Shown: positions 41,747 to 50,689, counted from the first letter of the stretch. The stretch: 64,000 bases of DNA from Methylobacterium persicinum (GCF_022179525.1 NZ_BPQX01000054.1:99873-163872), one strand, 5' to 3'. A program made the numbers and translations. The notes: generated by a model from the letters alone, not told the origin.

Positions 41747-44700
41747 TCAGGCGGCGTTGACGGGGATGCGGGCACGGGTGGCTGGCCCGAGGCCGGCGGC
41801 GGTCCCGAATTGCGCGACCGCCACGTCGAGGCTCGTTTGGGGCCCGCCGAAATCCGCCGTCTCCGCGGCGGACGGGTAGAGCAGCCCCTGCCCGGAGGCG
41901 GTCAGGGTCCGCAGCGCGGTGCCGCCGGAGAAGACCGTCACCGCGTAGCTTTCCAGGGGCTCGTCGAGGGGGATCTCGGCCGGCTCCCAGGCGTCGGCCG
42001 AGCGCCGCGCCCGGCGGATCCATGACAGGATCACGCCATCGCTTCCCCTCCGCGCCCGGAGATGGACCGGCCGAAGCGGCATGACCGCCGCCAGCCCAGC
42101 CGTCGCGCCGACGGCCGCCATGGACGGATCGGACGGATCGAGGCCGGCGGCCCCGATCCGGTAGCGGAAGGTCCGCCCTGTCTCGTCGAGGCGATCGACC
42201 AGGGGCGAGACGCCCCCGTCGTCGAGCCGCACGATCAGGCTCCCGGCGGGGGAACCCCGGGTCGCTGCGGTCTCGCTTCCGGCCAGGCCGCGGAGCATTC
42301 CCCCGAGCCTGAACGTGTCCGGACCGGTGGCCGCGACGTCCGCCGCCGACAGGATCTCGACCGTGCCATCTGGCGCGACTACGGCGAAGAGGTTGCCGCC
42401 GGCGAGCATCGCCGCGGGGGGAATGGCGGCGAGCGCCCCCGCCCGCCGCAGCATGACATCGAGGCTCGCCCCCTTGTCACCGCGCCACAGGGGGCCGGCG
42501 GGCAGGGCCGTGAGGGTCCGCCCGAGGCAGGCCGGGTAGTCTGCATGCCCGTGGACCGCGAAGGCGCCATCCGCTTCTGCACGCCAGACCGTCACCGTCC
42601 CCGGCCAGGGCTCGGCCGCCACGGCGAGGTACTGGAGGCCCGTCGGCGTGCCCCAATCGGCCGGCAGGTCGAGGACGACGGCGTAGGGCGCCCCAGCCGC
42701 CGCCGACTGCGGCGGGAGCGGGGCGGCCCGGCTCTTCGGCACCGCCCGCCCCGGACCGAGGCGCGGCGGCACCCGGCTCGCCTCGATCCGCCGCCCGGTC
42801 GGCGCATCCGCGATCCGGTCGATCCGCATGATTGCCGCCATCTCCGGCCCCTCGGCCGGCAGGGCCACGAGGTCGCCGGGCTCCAGGTCCTGCCGCCGGG
42901 GGCTCAGGGTGAAGACCGTGCTGTCTCGGGCAGCGATGAGGCGGTCGAGGAGGTCTTCCGCCAGGCCGTCGCCGACCTCCCGGCGGGTGACCACCGCCGT
43001 GTCGATCCGGGTCTCCCCGTGCCGCCCCCCGGCCGGCCGGGCGGCCGCGGCGGTGGCCCTGCGGTAGTCGGGACTCTCGGCATCGGTGATCCCCACCGAG
43101 ACGGCCCTGGGCAGCGAGCCCTCCTCCGCCCGGACCCGGCGCAGGACCTCCGCCTCCTCCGAGACCCGGACGAGGTCCGAGATGGGCAGGACCACGGGCG
43201 CATCCCGGCGCGGTCCGCGCAGGCGCAGGGTGCCCCCCGTCGCGGAGACGTCGAGGCCGAAGACTTGCGCCAGCTGCTCCAGGGCACCCCGGGCGGTGAG
43301 CGGGCGATCGATGACGTAGCCATCGAGGAAGGCCGCCGCCTGCACTGCAACCGAAGCATCGAAACCGAACTCGTCGAGGATCCGCCTGACCAGTAGGTCG
43401 AGGTCGCAGCCCTCGATCCGGCCGCTGATCCAGTGACCGGTCGACCATTGCGGCGCGTCCGCCCAGGCGGCGGTCATGTCCGAGAAGGTGGGGAAAGGCC
43501 GCGCATCCCAGCACCAGACGAAGATGGCGGCGGGATCCACCATCCGCCCGCCATAGACGGACGAGACCGGGTTGTCGGAGGCCGTGAAGCCCGGCGCGGC
43601 GGGGTCGAACCGGGTGAGGACGGCCTCCAGGCCCCGGAGCTGGATGAGGTCGTCGCGGACGCCGCGGGATTGGGGCGGAAGGGCGTTCTCGGACGATTTG
43701 GGGTCGGGGAAGACGTTCGGGCCGTTCGTGCCCTTGTCCACCGCCGGCACGCCGACCTCCGTCAGCCAGATCGGCTTGCCCATCGGCACCCAGGCGGTGG
43801 TGCGCGTCTCGGTCCCGCGCTCGCGCTCGATATGCGGGTTCGACCACCAGCCGACGAGGTCCTTGGGCCGGTAGATCCAGGGCTTGCCGTAGGCACCGTC
43901 GGTAATCGCGGTCCGGGCCTGGGCCGCCCGGGTCGCGTCGTCCGCGTAGTACCAGTCGAAGGCCTCGCCGGAGGCCCCTCCGGCCTTCAGATAGGCCCGG
44001 TCGTGGATGTCCCCGGCCAGGGGGAGGTCGGCGTGGCCGGCCGTGTCCCGCCAGTCGCTGGCGGGCGGGTACCAGTCGATGCCGACCGCTGCGATGTTCT
44101 TGTCGGCGAACAGGTCGTCGAGGGGAAAGCGGATGGTCGCCCCCCCGTCGCGGACGTCGGCGCCGTACTCGGTCCAGTCGGCCGCGTAGACGAGGGCGAC
44201 GCCCGCGCCGAGGCGGCTGCGGAGATCGGCGGCGAGGGTGCGGAATTCATCGACCGCGGGGTATCCGGTGGCGCCCCGGATTCGGGTCAGCCCCACGAAC
44301 TCGCTGCCGACGAGGAGGCCGGTGATCCGCATCCCCGAGGCGATCCAGCCGGCGGCGAGGTCGGCGTAGTGCAGCAGGAAGGTCCGGTAGCCCCCGTTGA
44401 AGAAGGCGGCGACCTGAAGCTCCGCGGCCCGGCTCCCGTCCGGGCTCCCGGACAGGCCCGGCGCGGGATCACAGGTGATCCGCCCGCGCCAGGGATAGGC
44501 CGGCTGATAGGAATTGCTCCGGTGCGGGTCGAGAAGGGTGTTGTTGGGCGGGATGTCCATCATCACGAAGGGGTAGAGGACGACGTCGAGGCCCCGCGCC
44601 GAGAGTTCGGCCACAAGGTGCCCGAGCCCCGCATCGGAGGGGGTCCCGCCGAAGGCCGGGGTGGTCCCGTCGGACAGGGTCGAAACGGCACCGGCCTGAT

Positions 44701-45652
44701 CGCGGGTGAGACCGGCCACGCGCCACTCGTCGCCAGCCGTCGTCTTGCGGAGGGTCTCGGCCCTGGGCGCGATCTGGCACCGGCCGGCCCGCAGGTCGCT
44801 TCCGAACCACGACACCACCACCGCCACCCTTCGCAGGTTCGGGCACAGGGCCTGGAGTGCATCGAGGGAGGCGACCACGTCGCTGCTGCGGCAGAGCTGG
44901 TGCCGGTTCGCGCCCTGCGTCCGGCCGAAGCCGAGATCGACCGTGACGGCGGCCGTATCGAGGACGAACTCCCCCGCGCCGGGAATGAGGTTGACGGAGC
45001 GGATCAGCCCGCAGAGCCCGTTGACCGGCCGCACCACCTCGAAGGTGAATTGGGGGATGCGGTTGCCGTAATCGGCCAGCGGCAGGGCCTCGAAAACCAC
45101 ATAGGCGAGTCCACGGTAGGCCGGGGCGTTCTCCGCCCCCTCCTTGGCGACGATCAGCGGATCGGGCGCTTGGTCCGCGCTGCCGGTATGCACGCGTAAG
45201 GTGACGCGGGTCTGGTCAATCTCGCCGCCGTCCGCCCAGATTCGCCGGACGAAGGCGATCTCGCCCTCGCATAGGCCGACCGCGACGTTGGCGTAGTAGG
45301 CATAGGTGGTCCGCACCGTCTTCTGCCGGCCGGTCCCCTTCGACGGGGCTGCCGCCCGCTGGACGGTGGTGTTGGCGAGTTCCAGAGGGCGCGTCGCCCA
45401 GATCAGGCCGCCGCCGATCCGGGCGCGGCCGTAGACCCGGGGGATCGGGTCGCCTTCGGTCGAGGCCATCCCCGCCACGTCGGTGAGGCGGGGCCCCTCC
45501 ACGAAGCGGGTCTTCCTGCCCGGACCGAACAGGGCATGCGTGGCGTAGGACCCGGCCGCCGAGCCGATGACGCGCCCGATCGCGCCGCCGACCGGACCAC
45601 CGAGGGCCGAGCCGATGAGGCTGCCGGCGGTGGAAAGGACGAGGGTCGCCAT
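41747..45652 (-). CDS. GTA host-specificity / baseplate protein (g15, TIM-barrel-like)
   Basis: A 1301-residue distal tail protein. The N-terminus is a GxxxG-rich membrane-like stretch (LVLSTAGSLIGSALGGPVGGAIG), then EGDPIPRVYGRARIGG. The GTA TIM-barrel-like domain occupies about 430-740 (GLLVGSEFVGLTRIRG, AVGIDWYPPASDWRDT, KPIWLTEVGVPAVDKGTN). Phage-tail hub domains follow (SVYGGRMVDPAAIFVWCWDA, GYVIDRPLTARGALEQLAQ). This is the RcGTA g15 'megatron' equivalent, which contacts the recipient envelope. Full length and intact. Confidence 0.92.
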   Translation of the reverse strand: MATLVLSTAGSLIGSALGGPVGGAIGRVIGSAAGSYATHALFGPGRKTRFVEGPRLTDVAGMASTEGDPIPRVYGRARIGGGLIWATRPLELANTTVQRAAAPSKGTGRQKTVRTTYAYYANVAVGLCEGEIAFVRRIWADGGEIDQTRVTLRVHTGSADQAPDPLIVAKEGAENAPAYRGLAYVVFEALPLADYGNRIPQFTFEVVRPVNGLCGLIRSVNLIPGAGEFVLDTAAVTVDLGFGRTQGANRHQLCRSSDVVASLDALQALCPNLRRVAVVVSWFGSDLRAGRCQIAPRAETLRKTTAGDEWRVAGLTRDQAGAVSTLSDGTTPAFGGTPSDAGLGHLVAELSARGLDVVLYPFVMMDIPPNNTLLDPHRSNSYQPAYPWRGRITCDPAPGLSGSPDGSRAAELQVAAFFNGGYRTFLLHYADLAAGWIASGMRITGLLVGSEFVGLTRIRGATGYPAVDEFRTLAADLRSRLGAGVALVYAADWTEYGADVRDGGATIRFPLDDLFADKNIAAVGIDWYPPASDWRDTAGHADLPLAGDIHDRAYLKAGGASGEAFDWYYADDATRAAQARTAITDGAYGKPWIYRPKDLVGWWSNPHIERERGTETRTTAWVPMGKPIWLTEVGVPAVDKGTNGPNVFPDPKSSENALPPQSRGVRDDLIQLRGLEAVLTRFDPAAPGFTASDNPVSSVYGGRMVDPAAIFVWCWDARPFPTFSDMTAAWADAPQWSTGHWISGRIEGCDLDLLVRRILDEFGFDASVAVQAAAFLDGYVIDRPLTARGALEQLAQVFGLDVSATGGTLRLRGPRRDAPVVLPISDLVRVSEEAEVLRRVRAEEGSLPRAVSVGITDAESPDYRRATAAAARPAGGRHGETRIDTAVVTRREVGDGLAEDLLDRLIAARDSTVFTLSPRRQDLEPGDLVALPAEGPEMAAIMRIDRIADAPTGRRIEASRVPPRLGPGRAVPKSRAAPLPPQSAAAGAPYAVVLDLPADWGTPTGLQYLAVAAEPWPGTVTVWRAEADGAFAVHGHADYPACLGRTLTALPAGPLWRGDKGASLDVMLRRAGALAAIPPAAMLAGGNLFAVVAPDGTVEILSAADVAATGPDTFRLGGMLRGLAGSETAATRGSPAGSLIVRLDDGGVSPLVDRLDETGRTFRYRIGAAGLDPSDPSMAAVGATAGLAAVMPLRPVHLRARRGSDGVILSWIRRARRSADAWEPAEIPLDEPLESYAVTVFSGGTALRTLTASGQGLLYPSAAETADFGGPQTSLDVAVAQFGTAAGLGPATRARIPVNAA

Positions 45653-45682
45653 ATGAGGCTCCAGAACGGCACGACGGCTGAC

Positions 45683-45713
45683 GGGTCAGGGGTCAGGGGT
45701 CAGGGGTCAGGGG
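45683..45713. repeat. Tandem 7-base repeat (GGGTCAG x4)
   Basis: Four perfect head-to-tail copies of GGGTCAG run from 45683 to 45710, followed by GGG. The stop codon of the NlpC/P60 gene (TCA on the plus strand at 45707-45709) lies in the last copy. The repeats fill most of the 54-base gap before g15. Confidence 0.9.
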
Positions 45714-46174
45714 CGAGGTGGAAACCGGAACGCCCCGATGAGATGCCGCCTCCACCAGGGGGTGAGGGCGACCTCCGTCACCTCCGCATGGTCGTGGGCG
45801 TGGACCATCGTGCCGGGCCCCGAGGCGATGGCGCAGTGGCGGGCCGGCAGGTGCGCCCGGAAGGCGAAGAGCAGCACGTCGCCCGGCTGTGGCCGGTAAT
45901 CCGGCAGAGGCTCCCACACCGGCAGGAGGTGACGGGTCGCCGCCTCGACGAGGGGATCGCTCCCAGGCTCGGCCGATTCCGCCCAGGTGGCGGAATAGGG
46001 CGGCGGCATTTCCGGCTCCCGGCCGTAGAGGCCCCGCCAGACCCCGCGCAGCAGGCCGAGGCAATCGCAGCCCACGCCGCGGAGGGAGCCCTGGTGGCGG
46101 TAGGGCGTGCCGAGCCAGAGGCGGGCCTCCGCCACGGCCGCGTCGCCCTGCGTCGCATCCACGGTGGCTTTCAT
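45707..46174 (-). CDS. GTA cell-wall peptidase, NlpC/P60 (g14)
   Basis: A 155-residue tail-tip peptidase. The catalytic Cys is in GVGCDCLGLL (Cys38 by alignment to the DCxGL motif); QPGDVLLFAF and ARHCAIASGPGTMVHA (catalytic His) complete the NlpC/P60 core. In RcGTA this protein opens peptidoglycan during DNA delivery. The ATG overlaps the g13 stop by four bases. Confidence 0.9.
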   Translation of the reverse strand: MKATVDATQGDAAVAEARLWLGTPYRHQGSLRGVGCDCLGLLRGVWRGLYGREPEMPPPYSATWAESAEPGSDPLVEAATRHLLPVWEPLPDYRPQPGDVLLFAFRAHLPARHCAIASGPGTMVHAHDHAEVTEVALTPWWRRHLIGAFRFPPRP

Positions 46175-47046
46175 CGGAAGTAGCTCCCGCCATCGAGGAC
46201 GGGCTCGGAGCCCGGCACGGCGCGCAGCACGGCGTCGTTGCCGGGCATGTGCGGGAAGCCCTGGAAGTTCACGGCGTTGGCGAACCGGTCCCGGCAGGTG
46301 GCGAGGCGCTTGTCGCAGCCGGCGGTGAGGGTGAACGTGTCGCCCTGCGCCACCCTTCGCGCGGGCGTCTCCCACAGCTCGACGGTGTCGCCGGCCTGGA
46401 GACGCAGGTCGGCCGCGAGGCCCGCATTGGCGCCCCCGGTCCAGACGAGACGCCCGCCGCTGAACAGACCGTCGGCGACAGACTTGCCGAGTGACACGCG
46501 CAGGGTGGCCGGCTGCGGCAGGTCGAGGACGCGCCCCGTGGCCTGCCAGGCCGAGACGTCGACCCGGCACCGGGCATCGCCGAGGTCGGCGCCGCAGGTG
46601 GCGCGGTAGGTCCGCCCGATCTCCGCGTCGAGGCACGCGGCGACGCCCCTCAGCTCGGCGACGAAGGCGCCGTCCTCGCGGCGGATCTCGCCGATGGTAC
46701 CGATATCGAGGAGGAGACGCGTCTCGGGGTTCGTCCAGTCCACGAGCCACGTCTCGACGCTCGCCCCGTCGTAGAGGCCCCCGGCGATGTCCGCCTCGGT
46801 CAGGCCCAGGGAGGAGAGCGCCCCGGCGACATCGCCCCCCGAGACGGCGAAGCCCGCCTCGGCGCTCGCCTCCGCCGCATCGAGCCCGGTCCGGGCGGCG
46901 TGGACGAGGCCGGCGAAGGTCAGGTCGCGGTCGTGGTCGGTGAAGCCGAGGGATGTGCCGTCCCGGCGGCGCAGGGACCAGCAGCGGCACAGGGTGGTCA
47001 CACCGTCGGCGAGATGCGCGGCGAAGGCGGGGGGCAGATCCCTCAC
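46171..47046 (-). CDS. GTA baseplate hub protein (g13, DUF2163/BR0599)
   Basis: A 291-residue protein. The DUF2163 N-terminal part reads CRCWSLRRRDGTSLGFTDHD and SGGDVAGALSSLGLTEADI; the BR0599-type C-terminus has TAGCDKRLATCRDRFANA and NFQGFPHMPGNDAV, with cysteines that bind an Fe-S cluster in RcGTA. It is coupled by four-base overlaps to g12 and g14. Confidence 0.92.
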   Translation of the reverse strand: MRDLPPAFAAHLADGVTTLCRCWSLRRRDGTSLGFTDHDRDLTFAGLVHAARTGLDAAEASAEAGFAVSGGDVAGALSSLGLTEADIAGGLYDGASVETWLVDWTNPETRLLLDIGTIGEIRREDGAFVAELRGVAACLDAEIGRTYRATCGADLGDARCRVDVSAWQATGRVLDLPQPATLRVSLGKSVADGLFSGGRLVWTGGANAGLAADLRLQAGDTVELWETPARRVAQGDTFTLTAGCDKRLATCRDRFANAVNFQGFPHMPGNDAVLRAVPGSEPVLDGGSYFR

Positions 47047-47678
47047 GGCACGATCTCCACCAGGGGGACTTTGGGGATCTCGCCGGCCGTGAAGGCGGCG
47101 AGGTCCACGCTCAGGTCGTCGGTGTCGAAGCGGACGGGCACGTCGAAGGCGAAGCCCGCCGTGACGGGGGCGCCCGCCGCGGGCGCGCTCGCCAGGGTGA
47201 CGATCCCGGTCGTTGAATCGCAGGCGAAGGCGTCGGGGGTCAGTTCGGCCCCCGCCACGGCCATGCGGACGCTGCCCGCCACCGGCTTGGCGATGGTCCT
47301 TCGGTAGGGGGCGAAGCCGGCGCCGTAGGTCTTGGTGAGGGGGAAGGCGACGGTGGTGCCGTCGCCCCGCCCCAGCATCTGGTCGAAGGGACCCGGCGGC
47401 TGGCCCGGCGGGCCGGAGCGGAAATCGACCCGGTCGTGGTAGCGGAACCCGGTGAGGCGCCCGCGCCGCTCCTCGAAGAAGGCGATCACCGCGTGGAGCG
47501 CGTCGAGGCTGCGGATCCCGAACCCGGCATCGTAGCGGCGGCGGGAATCGGCCCAGCGGCCGTTCCGGTGCTCCCGCCCCGAGGCCAGGGTGACGATCTC
47601 GGTGAGCCTCTGCGGACCGCCGCTGCCGCGCAGGGCCACGTCGAGGGGGAACAATACCTCGTGGAAGTCGTCGGCCAT
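47043..47678 (-). CDS. GTA distal tail protein (g12, DUF2460)
   Basis: A 211-residue protein beginning MADDFHEVLFPLDVALRGSG with the DUF2460 motifs ASGREHRNGRWADSRRRYD and RFRYHD-like GFRYHDRVDF. It forms the ring joining tail tube and hub. ATG 47678 is supported by the family N-terminus; a start 11 codons upstream is less likely. Overlaps g13 by four bases. Confidence 0.92.
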   Translation of the reverse strand: MADDFHEVLFPLDVALRGSGGPQRLTEIVTLASGREHRNGRWADSRRRYDAGFGIRSLDALHAVIAFFEERRGRLTGFRYHDRVDFRSGPPGQPPGPFDQMLGRGDGTTVAFPLTKTYGAGFAPYRRTIAKPVAGSVRMAVAGAELTPDAFACDSTTGIVTLASAPAAGAPVTAGFAFDVPVRFDTDDLSVDLAAFTAGEIPKVPLVEIVP

Positions 47679-47691
47679 GGGGGAAACTCTT

Positions 47692-48285
47692 TCAGAGGGC
47701 GCGCTGGCCACGGGCGACCGCCCGGGCGAGGGTCGCGGCGACCTGCGCCTCGGAGCGGCGGAAGGCGGCAGGGTCCGGCGTCGCGATGGTGACGTTGACC
47801 GAGACCGGGCGGGCGGCGGAGCCCGCCGCGACGCCGAGGCGCCCGTCGGGCCCGCGGGCGAGGGGCATGATCGCCTCGGGGCCGGCCTCGCCCATCAGGC
47901 CGGTGCCGCCCGCCATCGGGAAATAGCTGGGCGCGGCAACGACCCCCCCGGCCGCGAAGGGCGTCACCCGGCCGCCCCGGAACACGCCGCCCCGGGCGAA
48001 GGCGGGGGTCTCGTCTTCCGCATCCGCCTCCGAATCCGTGCCGAGGACTGATCTGAACAGGCTCGTCAGGCCGATCCGGACGGGCTTCGCGGCGGCCCTC
48101 GTGGCGACACGCGCGAGGCCGGTCCCGATGGTTTTGAGCACCGCATCGAGGCTCCGCCCCGATGTCGCGCCGCGGGTCAGGGCGGTGCTGAGGTTTCGGC
48201 CGAAGCTCTGGGCGAGGTGGTCGAGGGTCCCGAGTTGCTGGATCCGCACGGCGTTCTGCCGGTCGGTCTCGGTCTCGGCACTCAT
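47692..48285 (-). CDS. GTA tail tape-measure protein (g11)
   Basis: A 197-residue short tape-measure protein, as expected for short-tailed GTA particles. A helical N-half (IQQLGTLDHLAQSFGRNLST) precedes the Gly-rich ARGGVFRGGRVTPFAAGGVV and GLMGEAGPEAIMPLARG, the typical tape-measure C-terminal motif. It ends 13 bases before g12. ATG overlaps the g10.1 stop by four bases. Confidence 0.9.
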   Translation of the reverse strand: MSAETETDRQNAVRIQQLGTLDHLAQSFGRNLSTALTRGATSGRSLDAVLKTIGTGLARVATRAAAKPVRIGLTSLFRSVLGTDSEADAEDETPAFARGGVFRGGRVTPFAAGGVVAAPSYFPMAGGTGLMGEAGPEAIMPLARGPDGRLGVAAGSAARPVSVNVTIATPDPAAFRRSEAQVAATLARAVARGQRAL

Positions 48286-48500
48286 GGGGCGCTCCCTGTC
48301 AGGGATGGATCGGGATGGGCGGCCAGCAGCCGTTCGAAGTCGGACCGGCTCAGCGCCGGGGATGCCCTCGGCCGGCCCAGGGCGGCGGCGAGTTCCCGGG
48401 GCGTCGCCGCCCAGAAGTCCCGGGGACGCCAGCCGAGGATCCCGAGGGCGGCGGCCAGCGCGTCGTCCCAGGGGAAGGCCCGCGGGGGGGCGGGATTCAG
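48282..48500 (-). CDS. GTA g10.1-type protein (TIGR02216/DUF2376), probable CTG start
   Basis: A 72-residue protein with the family signature FPWDDALAAALGILGWRPRDFW followed by ATPRELAAALG (given here in two parts). In frame there is no ATG, GTG or TTG between the domain and distant upstream sequence. A CTG at 48500 overlaps the g10 stop by exactly four bases (CTGA), mirroring the ATGA junctions of neighbouring genes. It is the probable ribosome-coupled start. In RcGTA this small gene lies between the tail chaperone and the tape measure. Confidence 0.8.
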   Translation of the reverse strand: MNPAPPRAFPWDDALAAALGILGWRPRDFWAATPRELAAALGRPRASPALSRSDFERLLAAHPDPSLTGSAP

Positions 48501-48853
48501 GTCCCGCGCTCGTCCCCCCGCGGCCGCGGAGGGTTTTCCGGATCCTCCGGGCCGAAGGCCGCCTCCAGCACCTCCCCAAGGGCGGTCACCAGGGCCTCCA
48601 TGCTCCCGGCCAGGGGCAGGTGGCGGACATCCCCGTCGGTGAGATCGTGGCCGCCGCCGCGCAGGGCAGCGCCAAGCAGGGCGATCAGGTCGCCCGTCCG
48701 CGGCCGGCCCGCGACGAGGCGTTCGGCGAGGCCGGCGAGGTCCCCGGCCCGGAGGGAATCCTCCAGGTCGGCCAGCGCCCCGAGGGTGAGGCAGAGGGTG
48801 TAGCGGCGCCCGCCGAGATCGAGGGGCACCTCTCCGCGTCTGCGGTTGGCCAT
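48497..48853 (-). CDS. GTA tail assembly chaperone (g10)
   Basis: A 118-residue protein with the GTA gp10 pattern RGEVPLDLGGRRYTLCLTLG and ALADLEDSL, then ALRGGGHDLTDGDV. It is predicted to coat the tape measure during tail assembly. The last residues (RGDERGT) precede the overlapping CTG start of g10.1, so no -1 frameshift product is needed. Confidence 0.88.
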   Translation of the reverse strand: MANRRRGEVPLDLGGRRYTLCLTLGALADLEDSLRAGDLAGLAERLVAGRPRTGDLIALLGAALRGGGHDLTDGDVRHLPLAGSMEALVTALGEVLEAAFGPEDPENPPRPRGDERGT

Positions 48854-48865
48854 CGTCCCGTCCCC

Positions 48866-49276
48866 TCAGGCCGCGGTGAAGCTGATGGGCCCGGCCGATT
48901 CCAGGCTCATGTCGAAGGTGACCTCGCCCGCATGCTCGCCGCGGTATTCGAGACTGGCGATCTGGAACGGCCCCTCCATCGTCCCGAAGGCCGGGACGAC
49001 GACCTGGAAGGCCGACACCGCACCGTCGAAGAACATCTGGCGGATGCGGATGTCGGAGGCTTGGTCCCGGAACACGCCGGATCCCGAGACGGACGCGTGG
49101 CGCATCCCCGCCCCGGCCAGCAATTCCCGCCACCGCCCCACAGAATCCGCGTTGGTCACGTCCACCGTCTCGGCGTTGAGGGTGATCTGCCTCGTCCGAA
49201 GGCCCGCCACCGCGAAGTAGCCGCCGTTGCCGTCGGCCGCCCGGATCAGAAGGTCCTTGCCCGCCTGCGCACCCAT
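48866..49276 (-). CDS. GTA major tail (tube) protein (g9)
   Basis: A 136-residue tail-tube protein: MGAQAGKDLLIRAADGNGGY, QITLNAETVDVTNADSVGRW, the TP901-1-type signature, and FQIASLEYRGEHAGEVTFDM. It lies 10 bases after g8 and 12 bases before g10. Confidence 0.92.
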   Translation of the reverse strand: MGAQAGKDLLIRAADGNGGYFAVAGLRTRQITLNAETVDVTNADSVGRWRELLAGAGMRHASVSGSGVFRDQASDIRIRQMFFDGAVSAFQVVVPAFGTMEGPFQIASLEYRGEHAGEVTFDMSLESAGPISFTAA

Positions 49277-49286
49277 GATGTCCTCC

Positions 49287-49703
49287 TCAGAATGTCTCGG
49301 TGACGGCCTCGACCGTCAGGCTGGCGCGGGCTTCGCCCGTGCGCGGGTCGCGGGTCGCCCTCAGGGCGCTCACCCGGATCGTGACGAGGCGGCATCCCTG
49401 CAGCGGCATGTCCGTGGCCTCGAGGAGGGCCGCCATCCGCGCCGCGGCGTCGAGGGCGGTGCGCGCCGAGCCGGGCCGGGCGATCACCGCCAGCTCGTGC
49501 CGGTGCAGGTGGCGTCCGGCGCCGTCCACGGAATCGTCGCGGACCTCGCCGTCTCCGAACAGGGCGTAGACCGGCAGCGCCCCCCGGGGCGGCTCGTCGT
49601 AGAGGCGGGCGCTGCCGCCGAGCAGGGCGATGAGGGCTTGGTCGGCGGCGAAGCGCGTGATCAGGCCGGCGCGCATGGCCAGGAGCGGGCTGGGATCGCT
49701 CAC
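49287..49703 (-). CDS. GTA tail terminator/completion protein (g8, DUF3168)
   Basis: A 138-residue DUF3168 protein: PLLAMRAGLITRFAADQALI, then PPRGALPVYALFGDGEVRDD and the helical REL region LDAAARMAALLEA. It caps the tail tube at the head-proximal end. Start overlaps the g7 stop by four bases. Confidence 0.9.
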   Translation of the reverse strand: MSDPSPLLAMRAGLITRFAADQALIALLGGSARLYDEPPRGALPVYALFGDGEVRDDSVDGAGRHLHRHELAVIARPGSARTALDAAARMAALLEATDMPLQGCRLVTIRVSALRATRDPRTGEARASLTVEAVTETF

Positions 49704-50053
49704 GGGTTCGCCTCCGGCACGAGTTCCTCAACCTCGCAGACGAGGTCGCGGCCCCGCTCGTCGGGGTCCGTGACGGCGCGGATCGCGAAGCGGCGCGGCC
49801 CGGCACTGAGGCGCATGGCGGGTGTCAGGTCGGGCCGCCGCCGCAGGGTGATGCGGTGGGTGGCGAGGGTGTCGGCCCGGCCCCCCGAAACCCGCACGAC
49901 CGACCCGATCGAGGCGATGGCGCCCCAGAGGGTCGGGCCGGGCACGTAGCGGCGCAGTACGCCGCCGAACCCGTCCGGCTGCTCCACGGGCCGTTCGAGC
50001 ACGAAGCGGCGCCGCCGCGCCCCGAGGGGCGGACGTCGATCGAAGGATGCCAT
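49700..50053 (-). CDS. GTA head-tail adaptor/stopper (g7)
   Basis: A 117-residue phage head-tail adaptor: FVLERPVEQPDGFGGVLRRY, LWGAIASIG and HRITLRRRPDLTPAMRL, the TIGR01563-type pattern. Separated from g6 by 46 bases. Confidence 0.9.
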   Translation of the reverse strand: MASFDRRPPLGARRRRFVLERPVEQPDGFGGVLRRYVPGPTLWGAIASIGSVVRVSGGRADTLATHRITLRRRPDLTPAMRLSAGPRRFAIRAVTDPDERGRDLVCEVEELVPEANP

Positions 50054-50099
50054 CGCAGGCTCCGGGAGAAAGGGGGGAAGGAAAGGAGAAGGACCGTTG

Positions 50100-50663
50100 T
50101 CAGAGCCGCAGCCGCCGCCGGGGGGCGGCGAGGCGGGGCAGGTCGCCTTGGGTCATGCCGGCCTCGTCGCCCCGGTGCTCGTAGCCCGCGGCGGCGAGGC
50201 GCAGCACGGCGACGCGCAGGTCTTCCGGGATCGCCGGACCGTCGCCGCCATAGCCGGCCGTAACCTCGATCAGGATCCGGCGCCCGCCGAGGTCCGGCAG
50301 GTCGCCGGCGATCTGCAGGCCCGGCGCCTCGATCAGGTCCGGCCCGATCGAGACCATGCCGCCGGGCAGGTCGGTGACGGTGCCGTCCGCGGCCGTGAGC
50401 CCTGCTCGCACGAGACCGACGAGGGGGCTGAGCGGCAGGGGTAGCCATCCTTCCAGCGGCCATTCCGCGAGGAGGATGCGGTACCGCCCCGGCACCAGCA
50501 CCCGCCGCGCCTCGATCTCCAGGCTCGCCCGGGCGGCGGAGACGAGGTTGGCGAGCAGCCCGTCCTCCACGCCGCCGTCCTCGGGATCGAGGCGGAGGTA
50601 CAGGCGCAGGTCAGCCACGCTCACGGGCTCGACGGGGGTCGTCTCGGCGCGTATCGGGGTCAT
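50100..50663 (-). CDS. GTA head-tail connector (g6)
   Basis: A 187-residue gp6-like connector: VSVADLRLYLRLDPEDGGVE followed by helices (ARASLEIEARRVLVPGRYRI) and IPEDLRVAVLRLAAAGYEHR. ATG 50663 follows GGAGACC. In a contiguous GTA the capsid gene would lie directly upstream. Here the start faces a divergent serine-protease gene only 26 bases away, so g6-g15 must have a promoter inside or beyond that gene, or rely on distant readthrough. Confidence 0.88.
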   Translation of the reverse strand: MTPIRAETTPVEPVSVADLRLYLRLDPEDGGVEDGLLANLVSAARASLEIEARRVLVPGRYRILLAEWPLEGWLPLPLSPLVGLVRAGLTAADGTVTDLPGGMVSIGPDLIEAPGLQIAGDLPDLGGRRILIEVTAGYGGDGPAIPEDLRVAVLRLAAAGYEHRGDEAGMTQGDLPRLAAPRRRLRL

Positions 50664-50689
50664 CGCGCAGGTCTCCTTGAGGTCGGTCG

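Noticed and set aside
43433-45199. 588-codon open frame antisense to g15
   Set aside because: Shadow of the GTA TIM-barrel gene; no start context and biased composition.
45683-45713. CRISPR-like array
   Set aside because: Seven-base units without spacers and no cas genes; a simple tandem repeat.
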